64,000 bases of DNA from Agriotes lineatus (Eukaryota; Arthropoda; Insecta; Coleoptera; Elateridae), in contig CALNHX010002655.1 of NCBI GenBank assembly GCA_940337035.1, forward strand, positions 108,015 through 172,014, in the 5' to 3' direction. Shown one piece after another: positions 1 through 10,475 of the stretch; position 1 is the first letter of the stretch, and each line of letters starts with the position of its first letter. A program made the position numbers and the translations under genes. The notes under the pieces were generated by a model. That model saw nothing but the letters and a program-made list of their open reading frames with translations. It was not told the DNA's origin and searched no databases.

Positions 1-561
1 TGGTGTAATTTCGGTACAGGCTCGTCGTATTCTGTCTTTTATGTCGTCAGGCATGGTAGGTGCTACCGCCATTACGCGATCTTTGACAAAACCCCATAAA
101 AAGTAATCTGCTGATGTTAGATCTGGCGATCGAGGTGGCCAAGCTACAGGACCGCCTCGTCCTATCCACTTTTCGCCAAAAATCTCATTCATCACTTGTC
201 TTAAACACAGAGCATAATGGGGTGGTGGTGCACCGTCGTGTTGACTCGGGTTTGTTGCACTGTTGCATTTTTCGATTTTCGACTATTTTCATACTTTGCG
301 TGACTAGAATGACCTTGTGTTTCAGGTCGCTGAATTTGTCTTTAAATCGGTAATAATGTCATCGAAAAAAAATACATGGTTCCATTTAAAGAAGTGGAGT
401 TGACCTTGACGTAGTTTCAGCGCCTCCACCGATAAAATAATAAGGTGGTCCAGTATGACGGCCTTCTCGAAGACTGAAACTTTTGTCTGAAACATTTTTG
501 GATATGATCAATAGTTTGAGTGCTATTGCTCTGTAACACTTTATGTGCCTCACCCTGTATA
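1..561 (-). mobile_element. mariner-like element, internally deleted, runs off window start
   Basis: Read on the minus strand, about 245 to 1 encodes the C-terminal part of a mariner-like DDE transposase: a WPPRSPDLTSADYFLWG motif followed by a KDRV segment, typical of the insect IS630/Tc1/mariner group. The element should begin at about 560, where the plus strand reads CACCCTGTA, the inverted form of the TACAGGGTG terminus. Between 250 and 550 I find no transposase N-terminus, so the copy looks internally deleted. The other terminus lies outside the window. A dead copy. Confidence 0.7.
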
Positions 562-744
562 TATATATAATTAACTTAACAGGTACGTATATATGTATAT
601 ATGTATGCTTACCTCCCACCCCTACGATTCGATGTGCCATATGGAGGTTACATATATAATAGACGGTAGTTTAGCGTGTCGGTAATGTAGATATCTATAC
701 TGAGAAATATGCTAAAAACCACTGGAGGGAATATATATATATAT

Positions 745-805
745 TTATAATTAGTGAATCAAACTGCAATAGTAGATTCCTCATGCCAAAAGAAGACAAA
801 AAGTC
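745..805. repeat. inverted-repeat partner of 9005-9065
   Basis: About 60 bp ending in AAGACAAAAAGTCT reappear, with some mismatches, as the reverse complement at about 9005-9065. The two copies bracket the LINE and MITE cluster between them. Either they are two separate copies of a small repeat, or they are remains of long terminal inverted repeats of an older element. Confidence 0.5.
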
Positions 806-1511
806 TACAGGGTGATTCAAATTAAGTGCGCACCATTGCTATCTTTGTTATTATTGATTTTACAAAGTAGGTTAAATTAGCAAACTAGTAGTGTTTTTGG
901 TGCTAATTAATATGCAAGTAATAAAAAACAATCGAATTACTTGTTGGCGACAAAATTTAAAAAAATATTTTTTTAAATAAAACACCCTGTATATTTTTCA
1001 AAAACTTTAAATAAAAATGAATTTGTGATATGAAAGTTTTAATACACTATTGCCTTAAAATGAATACTAAAGTTATCGCAAGTTTCAGTTTATAGATGAA
1101 TACATACCTACATTATTCTACTGTAAAAATTCATTGCAGGCTTGTTTTAAGTTTTTAATTGAAATAAATAAACAACACTAATTACTTTCGACAACCAAAC
1201 GTACGACAAATTGATTTTGACAGTTCTGATGTTTACGTTATTGTTTGTGTTTTTAGTAGCAGTAGCAGCCTATTATGAATTTTTCGTAAGTACGGTTTAT
1301 TGTTGATATAGGTAAACTAAAATTTCCCCTAACTTCTTTAATATGCATTTTTTGTTTTAATTTTGTTGCAAACTCTTTGTTCGATTGTTTTTTTATTAAC
1401 TGCATATTAATCAGCGCCAAAAACACTACTAGTTTGCTGATTTAACCTACTTTCTAAAATTAATAATAACAAAGATAGCAATCGTGCGCACTTAATTTGA
1501 ATCACCCTGTA
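806..1511. mobile_element. MITE with about 130-bp terminal inverted repeats
   Basis: The element opens with TACAGGGTGATTCAAATTAA and ends with its reverse complement. The arms match with few mismatches for about 130 bp (806-940 against 1380-1511). It is flanked by TA on both sides, the target of Tc1/mariner elements. The interior has no coding potential that I can see. It abuts the 3' end of the LINE to its right. Confidence 0.85.
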
Positions 1512-1553
1512 TAAGAACATATGTACTTAATAATAATATGTGATTTATTTATT

Positions 1554-2519
1554 TCAATGAAATGGAACATTACTGAAGTATTCCTTTAACATTCTTTTAA
1601 AAGTATATATATTATTAGCCCGTTTGATACTGAGCGGTAGTGTATTGTAATCGTTAAATCCCTTATAAAATAGCGAATTCATAGTTTGTGTTAAATTCTG
1701 TTTTGTGATATTTAAGTTTTGTTTTATCACTTTACCATTTAACAGTTCATGTGAATTAGATGTATTCTTCATTCCTCTAAGTATTTCAAAGTCAGTAAAT
1801 CTGCAATCGCTAGGAGGACTATACACATCGTCACAATCATATCTATCACTATTACTATCACTAATGGACTCAACAATATCCTCTATACTCTTAATAAAAC
1901 ATTTATTGAAATGTTCAGCTTTCTCCACATCAGTAACAGCTGTCACTTGCACATTGCTATACTCAAACACTATGTTACATTTATAACTATTATGTATTTG
2001 AGGATTAACAAGATTTTTTAAAGTTTTCCACATTTGTTTTGGATCATTCTTGCGCCCATCGATTTTCGAATGATAATACGTTTTCCTTTTGCTTTTAATT
2101 AAATTAATAGTTTTATTTCTTAGTTTTTTGAACTCATACCAATTTTTGTCTTTATCAAAGTTATTGCTGGATTTAAATGTGCTATAAGCTGTATCTCTAA
2201 TTTTAAAGGCTGTCGCACAATCATGATCAAACCATGGTGTATATATGTGTTTATCTTTAATCGAACATTTAATTGGTGAGATTTGATTAATTATTACATG
2301 AAAGTTGTCGTATACACTATTAAATAATGTCATTAACATTAGTTGAAGATAAGGGCCACGTACGATCAAGTAGACTTAAATTTATTTGCTCCAACACATT
2401 GTTTGACAAATTTCTGTATTTTTTTGTTCTTGCAATTGTAGGCTTAGGTATGTGACTGCTAAATTTCATATTTACTTTTATAATAGAATGATCAGTAATT
2501 TGGGGAGAATCATGTACAC
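1554..2519 (-). pseudogene. LINE 1 ORF2 remnant: end of endonuclease, linker, C-terminus; RT deleted
   Basis: On the minus strand 2519-2390 encodes the end of an apurinic-type endonuclease (the ITDHSIIKVNMKF stretch contains the catalytic DH). From 2369 the frame continues through the lysine-rich linker (YEFKKLRNKTINLIKS). It then jumps, at about 1700-1750, to a typical LINE C-terminus (YNTLPLSIKRANNIYTFKR). All fingers, palm and the FADD motif of the reverse transcriptase are absent, so an internal deletion removed the polymerase. Confidence 0.75.
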
Positions 2520-4335
2520 TGTTACGGACATAAACTGACTTTACGACACCGCACCGGCTCATATAAAAACGAAACGGCCGGCGAGTGCCATAATGGACAA
2601 AATCGGGACGAAAGTTCTCCTAGGCCGCTACCCATGCCGCAACAAGATAAGCCGGCTGAGCGTTCAGTGGAGCTAGGGCGGGTTCTTTATGAGATCACCT
2701 AAGAGCAACGGCCAGAGGGGCGGTACATAACAATAAAATTAAATTGGACGCCACCCGGTTTGATAGACATACGAAAACAAAAGGGTAGACCTAGAGAAAA
2801 ACCGGGAAATCAGGTGGGCCTACCTTCTAACTGACACTTGGCAGTAATCTAGACAGCAGGCCGGTTCAGCAACAATGGACCTACCTTTTTGAAAATCCAC
2901 TTGGCAACTGGCCAAACTTCTCTTACAACTGTAACACAAAACCACACAGAGCGCATGCACATTATGCACAATAACAAGGAAACCACATTTAAAATGACAT
3001 GACATGTATTGACACAAAATATTAGAAACTGTATACAAAAAGGCACATGTAACTCCAAAGTGTAAATAGGTACGGCAGTTTGATGGTTGCGCAACGTCTT
3101 AAACTAATAGCAGAAAGTGACCTAAAAACTGTACAACAACAATTTCGTGAAGCGGTATGAATAATACGTTCTATGCAAATAAGCTATCTTAACTGACAGT
3201 AAAAAAAACACAACTGTTCGCTAATTCGACGCAATACACCGTATCAATATCAAACTGCACGAACAAACGTTATTAAGTAATACAGACCATACTTGACAGA
3301 GCTTGGCTGTGCGGTACTGACGTCCTTTGCCGCTGTAGCGACCACCGCCTCAGATACTGCATATTTGGACGAGACGGGAAGCAAATACTGTGACAACTTG
3401 GCGGGAGGCTGTGAGCCGGACGCATGGAGATTTATCCTCACAGCGACATGTAATGCGAAGTGCGAACGGGAGGCAGAACGACATGACAGCTTCGCCGGTA
3501 CAAAACGCTGCTAACTGAGTCCCCCTAACGAGAAGAATCCGCCTAAAAGGCGACCCCGGGGCAAATTGGAGACTCAAAGGCTTGCGTTCTCGGCATTCCA
3601 ACGAACACTCACGCCCCTCACACTAAACAATGTCAAACGTACAGCTGGGCAGCGTCTCAACAAACAAAGTCACAAAAATTCACGATATCAACAATCGTTG
3701 TAACAGCACAATAATCACGGCCTAATTAATGGAACCGAACTTTCTGCGAAACCAAAGCCATGCCACGCGATACCAGTCCACTCAAAACAAAAGCTGTGCC
3801 GCCACCCGACGACTCCCAAGGGCCGAAGGGGGCGGCGGAGCCGCTCCCGCAAAACCTTTCTAGCAGAAAACTGCACAAACAAAACACGTTCAAAACTGTA
3901 GCTGGCTTCTAACTAACTTTACTAACTGCCAGAAACCGTCCAAAACAATTCCAGCCAAGCGCGTCTCAACCGCCAAAAGCTGTCCGCCAATCAGCGCGCA
4001 AGAAGCCAGACGGCCAAAAACAAATTAATGTCGGCGTAACGACGAAAACCAGAGGCCATCTCATTTGCTCCAACGAGAATTCTTAACACGCCTGAAACCA
4101 GCGTTGCGGAACTAAAGCCACGTGCACTATAAAGGGTGGCTTGATACGACTAAATCGAGACAGTTGCGCTAAACTACAGGGTGTTCTAATTCAAATGAGC
4201 AAGAAGTGATCTTGCGCCTGTGAGTTTTTGTGATAAAACGCTTAAATGGCGGGAAACGGGTTTTAAATATAAATAAGCTACCCTAAAGGCGCGAAATGTA
4301 AATTAAATTACTGCCGACGGCAAAATGGCTTAACA
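2520..4335 (+). repeat. solo LTR (1.8 kb), 4-bp target duplication ACAC
   Basis: The sequence begins TGTTACGG and ends GGCTTAACA. It is flanked by ACAC at 2516-2519 and 4336-4339 and interrupts the LINE 1 endonuclease in frame. It has no long ORF. A TATAAA at 4128-4133 suggests plus orientation. A diverged second copy with the same start and a similar end lies at 37748-48632. No internal region is present, so this looks like a solo LTR left by recombination; a 4-bp duplication fits Gypsy-type integrases. The family is inferred from structure only. Confidence 0.75.
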
Positions 4336-4990
4336 ACACTTACATCTAAAGAATCTATATTAGTAACAACATAATCTATCAAAGTATTGCTAGTGTTAGT
4401 GCATCTAGTAGGAGTAGTAATAAGTTGCTTGTATCCGGATGTTTGTAAAATAACTTTACAACGCTTATTATTAGTGATGCTATTGTCTTGAGCCAAATAA
4501 TTTATATTGGCATCACCAAAGAAAACATTTTTTTGTCTTATACACTTCACACCAATCTTCAAGAACCGTGAGAAACTCGCCATGATTACTTGATGGTGAA
4601 TGGTAGAAACAACCAACATAAATTATTTCTGCCGAATCAATTTTAATCTTAATAACCGCACACCAATGGTTCCCACTGTTGACGTACAACTTGACATCCA
4701 GAAGGCCTACCTTAAGCGCGTCGCGCACAAAAACAAGAATTCCGCCGGTGTGGCGGCTAGTTGAGTTTCGACGAACCATCGTGTAATTATCAATGTTTAA
4801 TTCGAAGTCTTCGATGTCGGTGGTGATTCGGGCCTCGTTCAAACAAATTACACTTGGATTATTAGCCGCAACAAATATATTTAACAAGTCTTTATTAGCA
4901 ATAAAACTTTGAATATTGAGATATACGAAATGTATAGCATTTAAAGCACATTTATCAGCGCTTGTATTATTTTTTTTAGTTTGTTTAATG
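4336..4990 (-). pseudogene. LINE 1 ORF2 N-terminus: endonuclease, one frameshift
   Basis: The minus strand from about 4890 reads as the start of a LINE endonuclease: a SVICLNEARITTD stretch with the catalytic E, a HTGGILVFVRD segment, and YVGCFYHSP. A frameshift at about 4530, in a T run, moves the frame before GDANIN, the family's GDFN position. It continues through NTLIDYVVTNIDSLDVSV to the solo-LTR joint. The next residues, across the LTR, are VHDSPQITDHS at 2515. Confidence 0.8.
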
Positions 4991-5028
4991 TTTACGAAAG
5001 CGTTAGAATGATACCGAAAAGAGTGGAG

Positions 5029-5528
5029 TCACTTATTTCTGTTATTTTCCCCAGGGATTGTTTTGTTAACTATTTTCGGAATACCACGTATATATTTAAT
5101 GGTTTTATTGTTCTCACCTTTGTCGATATAAGATTGCAATTGTAGAACCAGATATTTCATATATTCGCGCTGATTTCTTGTTTTATCTGATGATACGGAT
5201 ATCCCATTCCCAAATTTGTTTTTATTCTTCAGAATCTTCACAACATCTTCACGCTTTTGTAATACCAATTTGATCGGCCTCGCTTTGTTTACGTCCGACT
5301 TTCAAAGTCGGGACGCCTTTTTGTAAGGAATATTCTCCATGCTCTCGGTGCCTTGTATTATATTGGTTACCTTAATAAAATCGTCCCTTCTTTGTTCTTA
5401 AGCGTTACTTGCGTTTGATTCCGGAATATTATGAATTATAATATTGAAAGATCTTTCCGCACGTTCATTTATTTCTTGAATAAACTCCTCAGTAGGTGAG
5501 CCGGTGGACGGGTTCGGCTGCTGCCGGT
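5029..5528 (-). pseudogene. LINE 1 ORF1, distal part
   Basis: Minus strand, after the hAT joint: 5528-5403 reads on in frame from the PHD-finger part (FIQEINERAERSFNIIIHN) and ends in a TAA. After a decayed stretch, 5268-5029 encodes a lysine-rich segment with NQREYMKYLVLQLQSY. This fits the C-terminal nucleic-acid-binding part of a LINE ORF1 protein. Stops and frameshifts make it non-functional. Confidence 0.65.
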
Positions 5529-5536
5529 CTTGCTTC

Positions 5537-7975
5537 CATTGGCGTAACTAGGATTTTTGGCTGGGGAGGGCCAGGCCCCCAACCAACCATCGTCAATACC
5601 TATGTATACCTATGAAGACATGAATTTACGTACATACATAACTTTTTCGCATACATTTATTTGCATATTCTTTGACGTTGTTATACGAGGGTAACCGCGT
5701 AAATTTCTGCAATCTAATAAAACAAAAGTTTTGTAGCCAAAATTTGTTTTTATTATTGTTTCTCAAAATATTTGCCCTTAAACTCGCATTCGGGTAAAAC
5801 CAATCTTCAAAACAAATTCCACTCTTCTTGAGTCACTAGAGAAACAAGGTTTTTGAAGCTTTCCACAGCATCTTCGGGAGTTCAAAATCGCACACCACGC
5901 ATTTTATCCTTTAATGGAGGAAATAGAAAGTAATCGGAAGGTAATAGGTCGGAACTGTATGGGGGATAACTTCGCAATTTTAATCCGGAAGTCTCTAAAA
6001 GTTATTTTGTTTGATATGCGGTATGACTAAAAGCATTGTCATGGTGCAGAACGATCTCATTCCTTGGGCGCTGTAAACGAGCTTTTTGAATAACGCCTGG
6101 CAGCCATACTGTTGTGTACCATTCTGCAGTAACCGTACGTCTATTTTCAAGCACGACAGTTGCGATAGGTGGTGATTTTGAGAAGGAGCAAGCAATCATT
6201 TTCTTACCAACTCTTCGAGATCTCCTCATTATAACTAGATTATGATCTGTTGGAAACATCCATTGGGCAGACTGTAACAGGTTCTAGTTCAAATGCATAT
6301 ATCCAGCTTTCGTCACCAGTTATGATGTAAACTGCTTTATATCTACCTTCATTATATTTCTTTTACCAATCCTCATGCTGTTGTTGTGTTTCTGTTAAAC
6401 TGTGTGGTATCCACCCACAACAGACTTTTCTTACACCCAAATGATTATGTAAAATCTTATTTATTGCAGTCGTGTCAATGTCCAAGACGCTTTCAATAAT
6501 TATATACGTGACTCGATTGTCCTACTGAATCATTCTTCTCACAGCGTTTATGTTCGTATCGGTAACTGCAGAAATTGGTTCTCCTTCGCAAAAATCGTCA
6601 CTAACTGACACTCGTTCAAATTTAAATTCATTAAACCAACAATAGACAGTCCTCTGATGCGAAGGCACTTGGTCACCAAAGCAGCACGAAGCCATCCAAA
6701 ACATTATTTCGGAGATATGGAACTTTTAAAGGCATAGTAAATTATGGCTCTAAAATTTTCTCTCGTTACATTTATTTTTGCTGCACAACACTTATTTCAA
6801 AATTAACTATGTAATAACTGTTGCAATGATCAAAACTAAATTTGGACTGTTAAACTAGAAAACAACAAACATTGGTTTTATGTCAAGTTTGATTTTCATG
6901 GTGCACTTGATCTGTTGCTTTGCAGAAATTATGGGTGCTACCCTCGTAATACTATTTGTCTGAGTAGCATATTAATAAATTATTTCTCGGTTCATAAACA
7001 ACATAAAAAATGTATAGATTACTTCTTGCAACTAAATAAAGTTGGCAGTAAAAATATTATTCCAGGAGAAACAACTGTGGAAATTCAAACACCACAAAAT
7101 TTACTTTGTTTACATAGAACACTATTAAACATAAAATTCTGGATCGTACTCTTCAAAACTATAAACTCAACTCTTTAGGCAAGACAAACCTCCAAATAGC
7201 AAGTCACCGTAAGTCTGAACTGGATGAGCCTATAATAGGTAGCTAGCTGTATGTGCCCAGGGAGTAGTTAGCGATGCATTCAAATTATCAGCTCATTTAC
7301 TTACCCGCATATGAAATAATTGCAATTATATTTTTCTGTGCACATAAATTGGTTTTTTATTTATAGAAAACTTAAGAGAAAATAACTAAAATGGTGCACA
7401 ATTAACTAAAAAAAATATTCAGACGAAAACAGTCTTTTCAAAGTAATTATTAGCTAACTAATAATGTTTTATCTTGCATATTATTATTCACTAGCGTTCT
7501 GCACCCAAATTGGGCGCGAAATAATTCATTTAATGCAATTTGTACACGAGTGATTCATTTTGTGTCGAGTTAATTTTGAGGTTAGCTATTAACAAAAAAA
7601 TCCACATAAAAAAGTCACTTATAAAAATTTGAAACCCCTACTACTGGCTTACTTGCGTCGCCCTGAGTCGATTGACATCAAAATCAGCCAATTCGGCCCA
7701 CGGGTTCGCTCTCAAAATGGCGTCAAGCAAGCAAGCAATGAAAATTATTATTATGTTGGATTCGAGCCATCCGTCCAACAAATGGTATTTATACTATAAT
7801 GTTTTTAAGCCAAAAAGGTAATAAAACCACAAAATGTAAGAACGTGTGGGGGTCGATAACCAACCCCTTAGTTTAAATGGGTTAATAATAAAAGCATTTC
7901 TATTTTTCTGGGGTGGGCCAGACGGCACTCTGGGGAGGGCCTGGCCCCCTGGCCCCCCCGCTAGTTACGCCAATG
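5537..7975. mobile_element. hAT-type element, 8-bp target duplication CTTGCTTC, carries a mariner
   Basis: Termini are CATTGGCGTAACTAG and its reverse complement, close to the CAGTGGCGTAACTAG ends of many insect hAT elements. Exact 8-bp duplications CTTGCTTC lie at 5529-5536 and 7976-7983. No hAT transposase is visible, so it is non-autonomous. It sits inside LINE 1 ORF1 and contains a mariner at 5684-6948. Subterminal GGGGAGGGCCAGGCCCCC-type GC-rich stretches occur at both ends. The remaining interior (6950-7900) is AT-rich with no recognised gene. Confidence 0.9.
5684..6948 (-). mobile_element. mariner element, degenerate, nested in the hAT
   Basis: About 1.27 kb, the usual mariner size, with termini reading ACGAGGGTA on both strands and TA at each edge. 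The minus strand encodes recognisable parts of a mariner transposase: an N-terminal helix-turn-helix segment (RTVYCWFNEFK, 6700-6522) and the catalytic region with MRRSRRVGKKMIA, TAEWYTTVWLP and HHDNAFSHTA (6259-6002). Frameshifts and stops separate them, so the copy is dead. Confidence 0.85.
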
Positions 7976-7983
7976 CTTGCTTC

Positions 7984-8240
7984 AATGCAAAAATTTCCTT
8001 TTGCAGAGATTCCATTGATGGCCTTAGTTCCAGGATTACTTTAAGGATATCGCATTTCTTGCAGAAGAATCTAATGCCCCTGTTCGATGCTTTTAGACAT
8101 TGTGCTTCGGTTCTGGTGAGACCAGCACATGTTGTGTGCATGAAGGATCGACACAGATCACACAACACTTCTTCACTTAGTTTTTCAGCACTATCACATA
8201 CCGAACACACAGCGGAGATGGTGTCTCAGCGATGGCACGT
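7984..8240 (-). pseudogene. LINE 1 ORF1, PHD-finger part
   Basis: On the minus strand 8210-7965 encodes a C4-H-C3 zinc finger: CSVC, LCDLC, FMHTTC, FFCKKC. Several CR1-like LINE families carry such a finger at the ORF1 N-terminus. A short coiled segment follows (LEKEIFALKQ-like). The hAT insertion at 7975 cuts the frame, which resumes exactly at 5528. No good ATG is seen just upstream, so the start is uncertain. Confidence 0.7.
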
Positions 8241-8312
8241 ACGCATTATCGCAAACGTTTATAGATAAAGTAAGTAAACTACTTCACACGTGTTTTCCTC
8301 TTAAAAACTTAT

Positions 8313-8500
8313 GGGCCGGTTGCAGAAAGCAATGTTAAGTCTGGTGTTAGCTAACGTCGCGTCAAAGTGAACAAAATCGCATCAAATTTTGTTTACTAAT
8401 GTATTAGTTACCATAAAGATTTGAGATTTGATTCGTTTTTGTTCACTTTTACGTCGCGTTAGCTAACGCCAGACTTAACATTGCTTTCTGCAACCGGCCC
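8313..8500. mobile_element. MITE, 188 bp, GGGCCGGTTGCAG ends
   Basis: A nearly fully palindromic element starting GGGCCGGTTGCAGAAAGC and ending with its reverse complement. Arms of about 60 bp match with one or two changes. The termini resemble small Harbinger-type MITEs, but the flanks show no clear 3-bp duplication, so the superfamily is uncertain. Confidence 0.8.
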
Positions 8501-8564
8501 TAAATTTACTATGCACACTCGCGGCTCGAACGTCCACACTCCTCAAAGGCTAATTTTATTTTAT

Positions 8565-8988
8565 AATCAAACGGTTACCTAGATACAGGCTGTTGCTTGT
8601 TGCAAAAACAACATAATTGTTTCCAATTATTAATAATAGCAAGGCATATCAAGTGCAGCTAAAACAAAATGTGCGTTAAATCTGACAGATATTTATCAGT
8701 AGTACGTCATTTGTGTTTATAAATGTTCTAATAATCGATTTGTTTTGATTGTTAAACTGCTCATACTTTAATTACTTGGTGGAGGGGTTTACTTCAGAGA
8801 AGTATGCTGATATGGTGTTTATTTATGGGTATTGTAAAAGTAACACACGTGGTGCGGCTAGGGAATACCGCCAAAGGTATCTAAACATCTATTGCTGCAC
8901 TTGATATGCCTTGTTATTATTAATAATTGGAAACAATTATTTCACTTATACAACAAGCAACAATCTGTATCTAGGTAACTGTTTGGTT
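8565..8988 (+). mobile_element. mariner-like deletion derivative with about 95-bp TIRs
   Basis: Arms starting AATCAAACGGTTACCTAG (left) and AACCAAACAGTTACCTAG (right, reverse complement) match for about 95 bp. The plus-strand interior at about 8796-8880 encodes SEKYADMVFIYGYCKSNTRG and then AAREYRQRY, the N-terminal DUF4817-type helix-turn-helix of mariner-like transposases. Nothing of the catalytic domain remains. Confidence 0.8.
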
Positions 8989-9137
8989 AAGTACAAATGT
9001 TCATATAGACTTTTTGTCTTCTTTTGACACAAGGAATCTATCATTTCAGTTTGATTCACTAATTATGAATCATTTTGTATCTATATATGGAATATATATG
9101 TGGATTTAAAAAAAAATTCTAATAAGAACAGTCAGCT

Positions 9138-9432
9138 GAGCGCCAGCGTGGCTCGGTGGTTAGGGCATTGGACTGCGGCGCGGAAGTCTGGAGTTCAAAT
9201 CCCAGATCGATGCCTGGCGGGCGGTCTACCCAGTCGCTTTAAATAATTGGGAACCTGAGTTCGAAAGAATAAGGGGTAATAATGCGGTTGTCTAATGCGT
9301 GATGCTCACCACATCACCACGTGTCATGAATTTGACACGCGACAGCCAGGTGTGAGAGCGAGGATACGGAAGTTCTGACCTTCCGCCTTGCAGGCCAAGC
9401 TCCTTCATGGGGTGTTAGTGCCTCACCATTAT
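9138..9432 (+). mobile_element. tRNA-derived SINE with 15-bp target duplication
   Basis: A box-A-like TGGCTCGGTGGTTAG lies at about 9149 and a box-B-like GAGTTCAAATCCC at about 9193, spaced as in a tRNA gene and followed by a tRNA-unrelated body ending near TCACCATTATT. Exact 15-bp duplications TAAGAACAGTCAGCT flank it at 9123-9137 and 9433-9447, the mark of LINE-mediated retroposition. Length 295 bp. The tRNA-like head does not fold as a normal tRNA, so this is not a functional tRNA gene. Confidence 0.9.
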
Positions 9433-9447
9433 TAAGAACAGTCAGCT

Positions 9448-9821
9448 AAAGGAGGTGCTCTAACTGGTTCATGAACTAAGATATTAAAAAAATAATGTGT
9501 TGGTACCATATATGTAATACTTACTATATTGCTAGCGGCTATGAGTGGGAAACTCCAGAAGGAAGTGAGAGAGACAACCAACTCTTCAATATATAATGGT
9601 GAGCTGTGCGCAAGCGCGGCGGCGTCGTCCGCCCAATGGGGAAGTGGACAAGTTTAAAATTCGCTTCTAAAGGCGGAGTTCGAATTGTCACGCATGCGCA
9701 CGAGACGCGTTATACTCTAAGTGAAACTATGTCGGCGCCGCAATGTTTTCGGGCGTTCCGAGGCCCTACTAGCAATATATGTATAATACATATATGGTTG
9801 GTATATATATTGCAAGTTTTC
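9448..9821. other. non-genic stretch, locally GC-richer
   Basis: No supported gene. A plus-strand ORF from 9606 is open but has no recognisable motif. The 9600-9760 part is richer in CG dinucleotides than its surroundings. Short inverted ATATATGTAT tracts follow at 9770-9810. Confidence 0.4.
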
Positions 9822-10060
9822 TTACGACTGTCGTCGTCTCTCGCACCCTCTGCTCCACTCTGTTCTATTCTCCCACTGATTATCATCAAGATTTCTACTT
9901 CTCATGGCTTCTTGAACCCCTTTCATCCAGGTATTTCTAGTTCTTCCCCTCTTCCGTTGTTCTGGAGGAACCCATTCCCATAATCTTTTTTGCCATCTAT
10001 CGTCAGGCATTCTTCTGAGATGACCGTACAACGACAACTGTTTTCTCTCTATGGTGTTTA
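9822..10060 (-). pseudogene. 3' end of an RTE-like LINE ORF2
   Basis: The minus strand encodes LYGHLRRMPDDRWQKRLWEW, then RGRTRNTWMKGVQEAM and a W-containing tail. This is the conserved C-terminal pattern of RTE-type LINE proteins (GH-RM-DDR ... RGRP ... W). Only this end is present, so it is a 5'-truncated copy. Confidence 0.75.
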
Positions 10061-10091
10061 TAATATTGGTATATAAAAAAATAAAAATCAA

Positions 10092-10467
10092 AAATCAAAG
10101 TAGGTCGATTTGTCTGAAAATTTAGGGTCTACCATCACTCTTCATTCTAAACAGTTTTTCATAATACTTTTTTTTGTTATCTCTTTTAATGAAGGTAGTT
10201 TATTTTTGAACATTTTTTAAAAATCGATTCTAAAAACACCCTGTATATTAATTAATTTGATTGATTTTTTCAAAATCTTGGTTTGAGAAGAAGCAGGAGC
10301 GATTCTTAGGATAATAACATCTATCTCGAAATTGTTTTGTCATTTACACCTTATGCGAACTTAATCCGCGGACACACTGTATATAATAGTACTGTTTATA
10401 TACGCTAATTTATGAAGTATTAAAGAAACCAAAGATCATATGTAAGAACTAAAGATAAATTTAATTA
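10092..10467. other. non-genic AT-rich stretch
   Basis: No gene seen. ACACCCTGTATA at about 10236 and ACACTGTATATA at 10374 resemble ends of TA-target MITEs, but I could not pair them into a complete element. Confidence 0.4.
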
Positions 10468-10475
10468 CTTGCCAT

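Larger units (their letters stand above)
1520..8290 (-). mobile_element. non-LTR retrotransposon (LINE 1), split by two insertions
   Basis: A LINE on the minus strand with a PHD-finger ORF1 and an ORF2 that begins with an endonuclease; a CR1-like or related clade is likely. It is interrupted by an hAT-type element (5537-7975) and a solo LTR (2520-4335). Taking each out with one copy of its target duplication restores an open frame. The reverse transcriptase is missing: the linker after the endonuclease joins directly to the ORF2 C-terminus. No poly-A is seen. The 3' end near 1520-1540 carries short ATT repeats, as CR1-type elements often do. Confidence 0.8.

Noticed and set aside
7846..8268. 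140-codon plus-strand ORF
   Set aside because: It crosses the hAT edge and runs antisense to the LINE PHD finger.
9147..9215. Possible tRNA gene (box A and box B)
   Set aside because: The 15-bp target duplications and long unrelated tail show a SINE; the head lacks a convincing cloverleaf.
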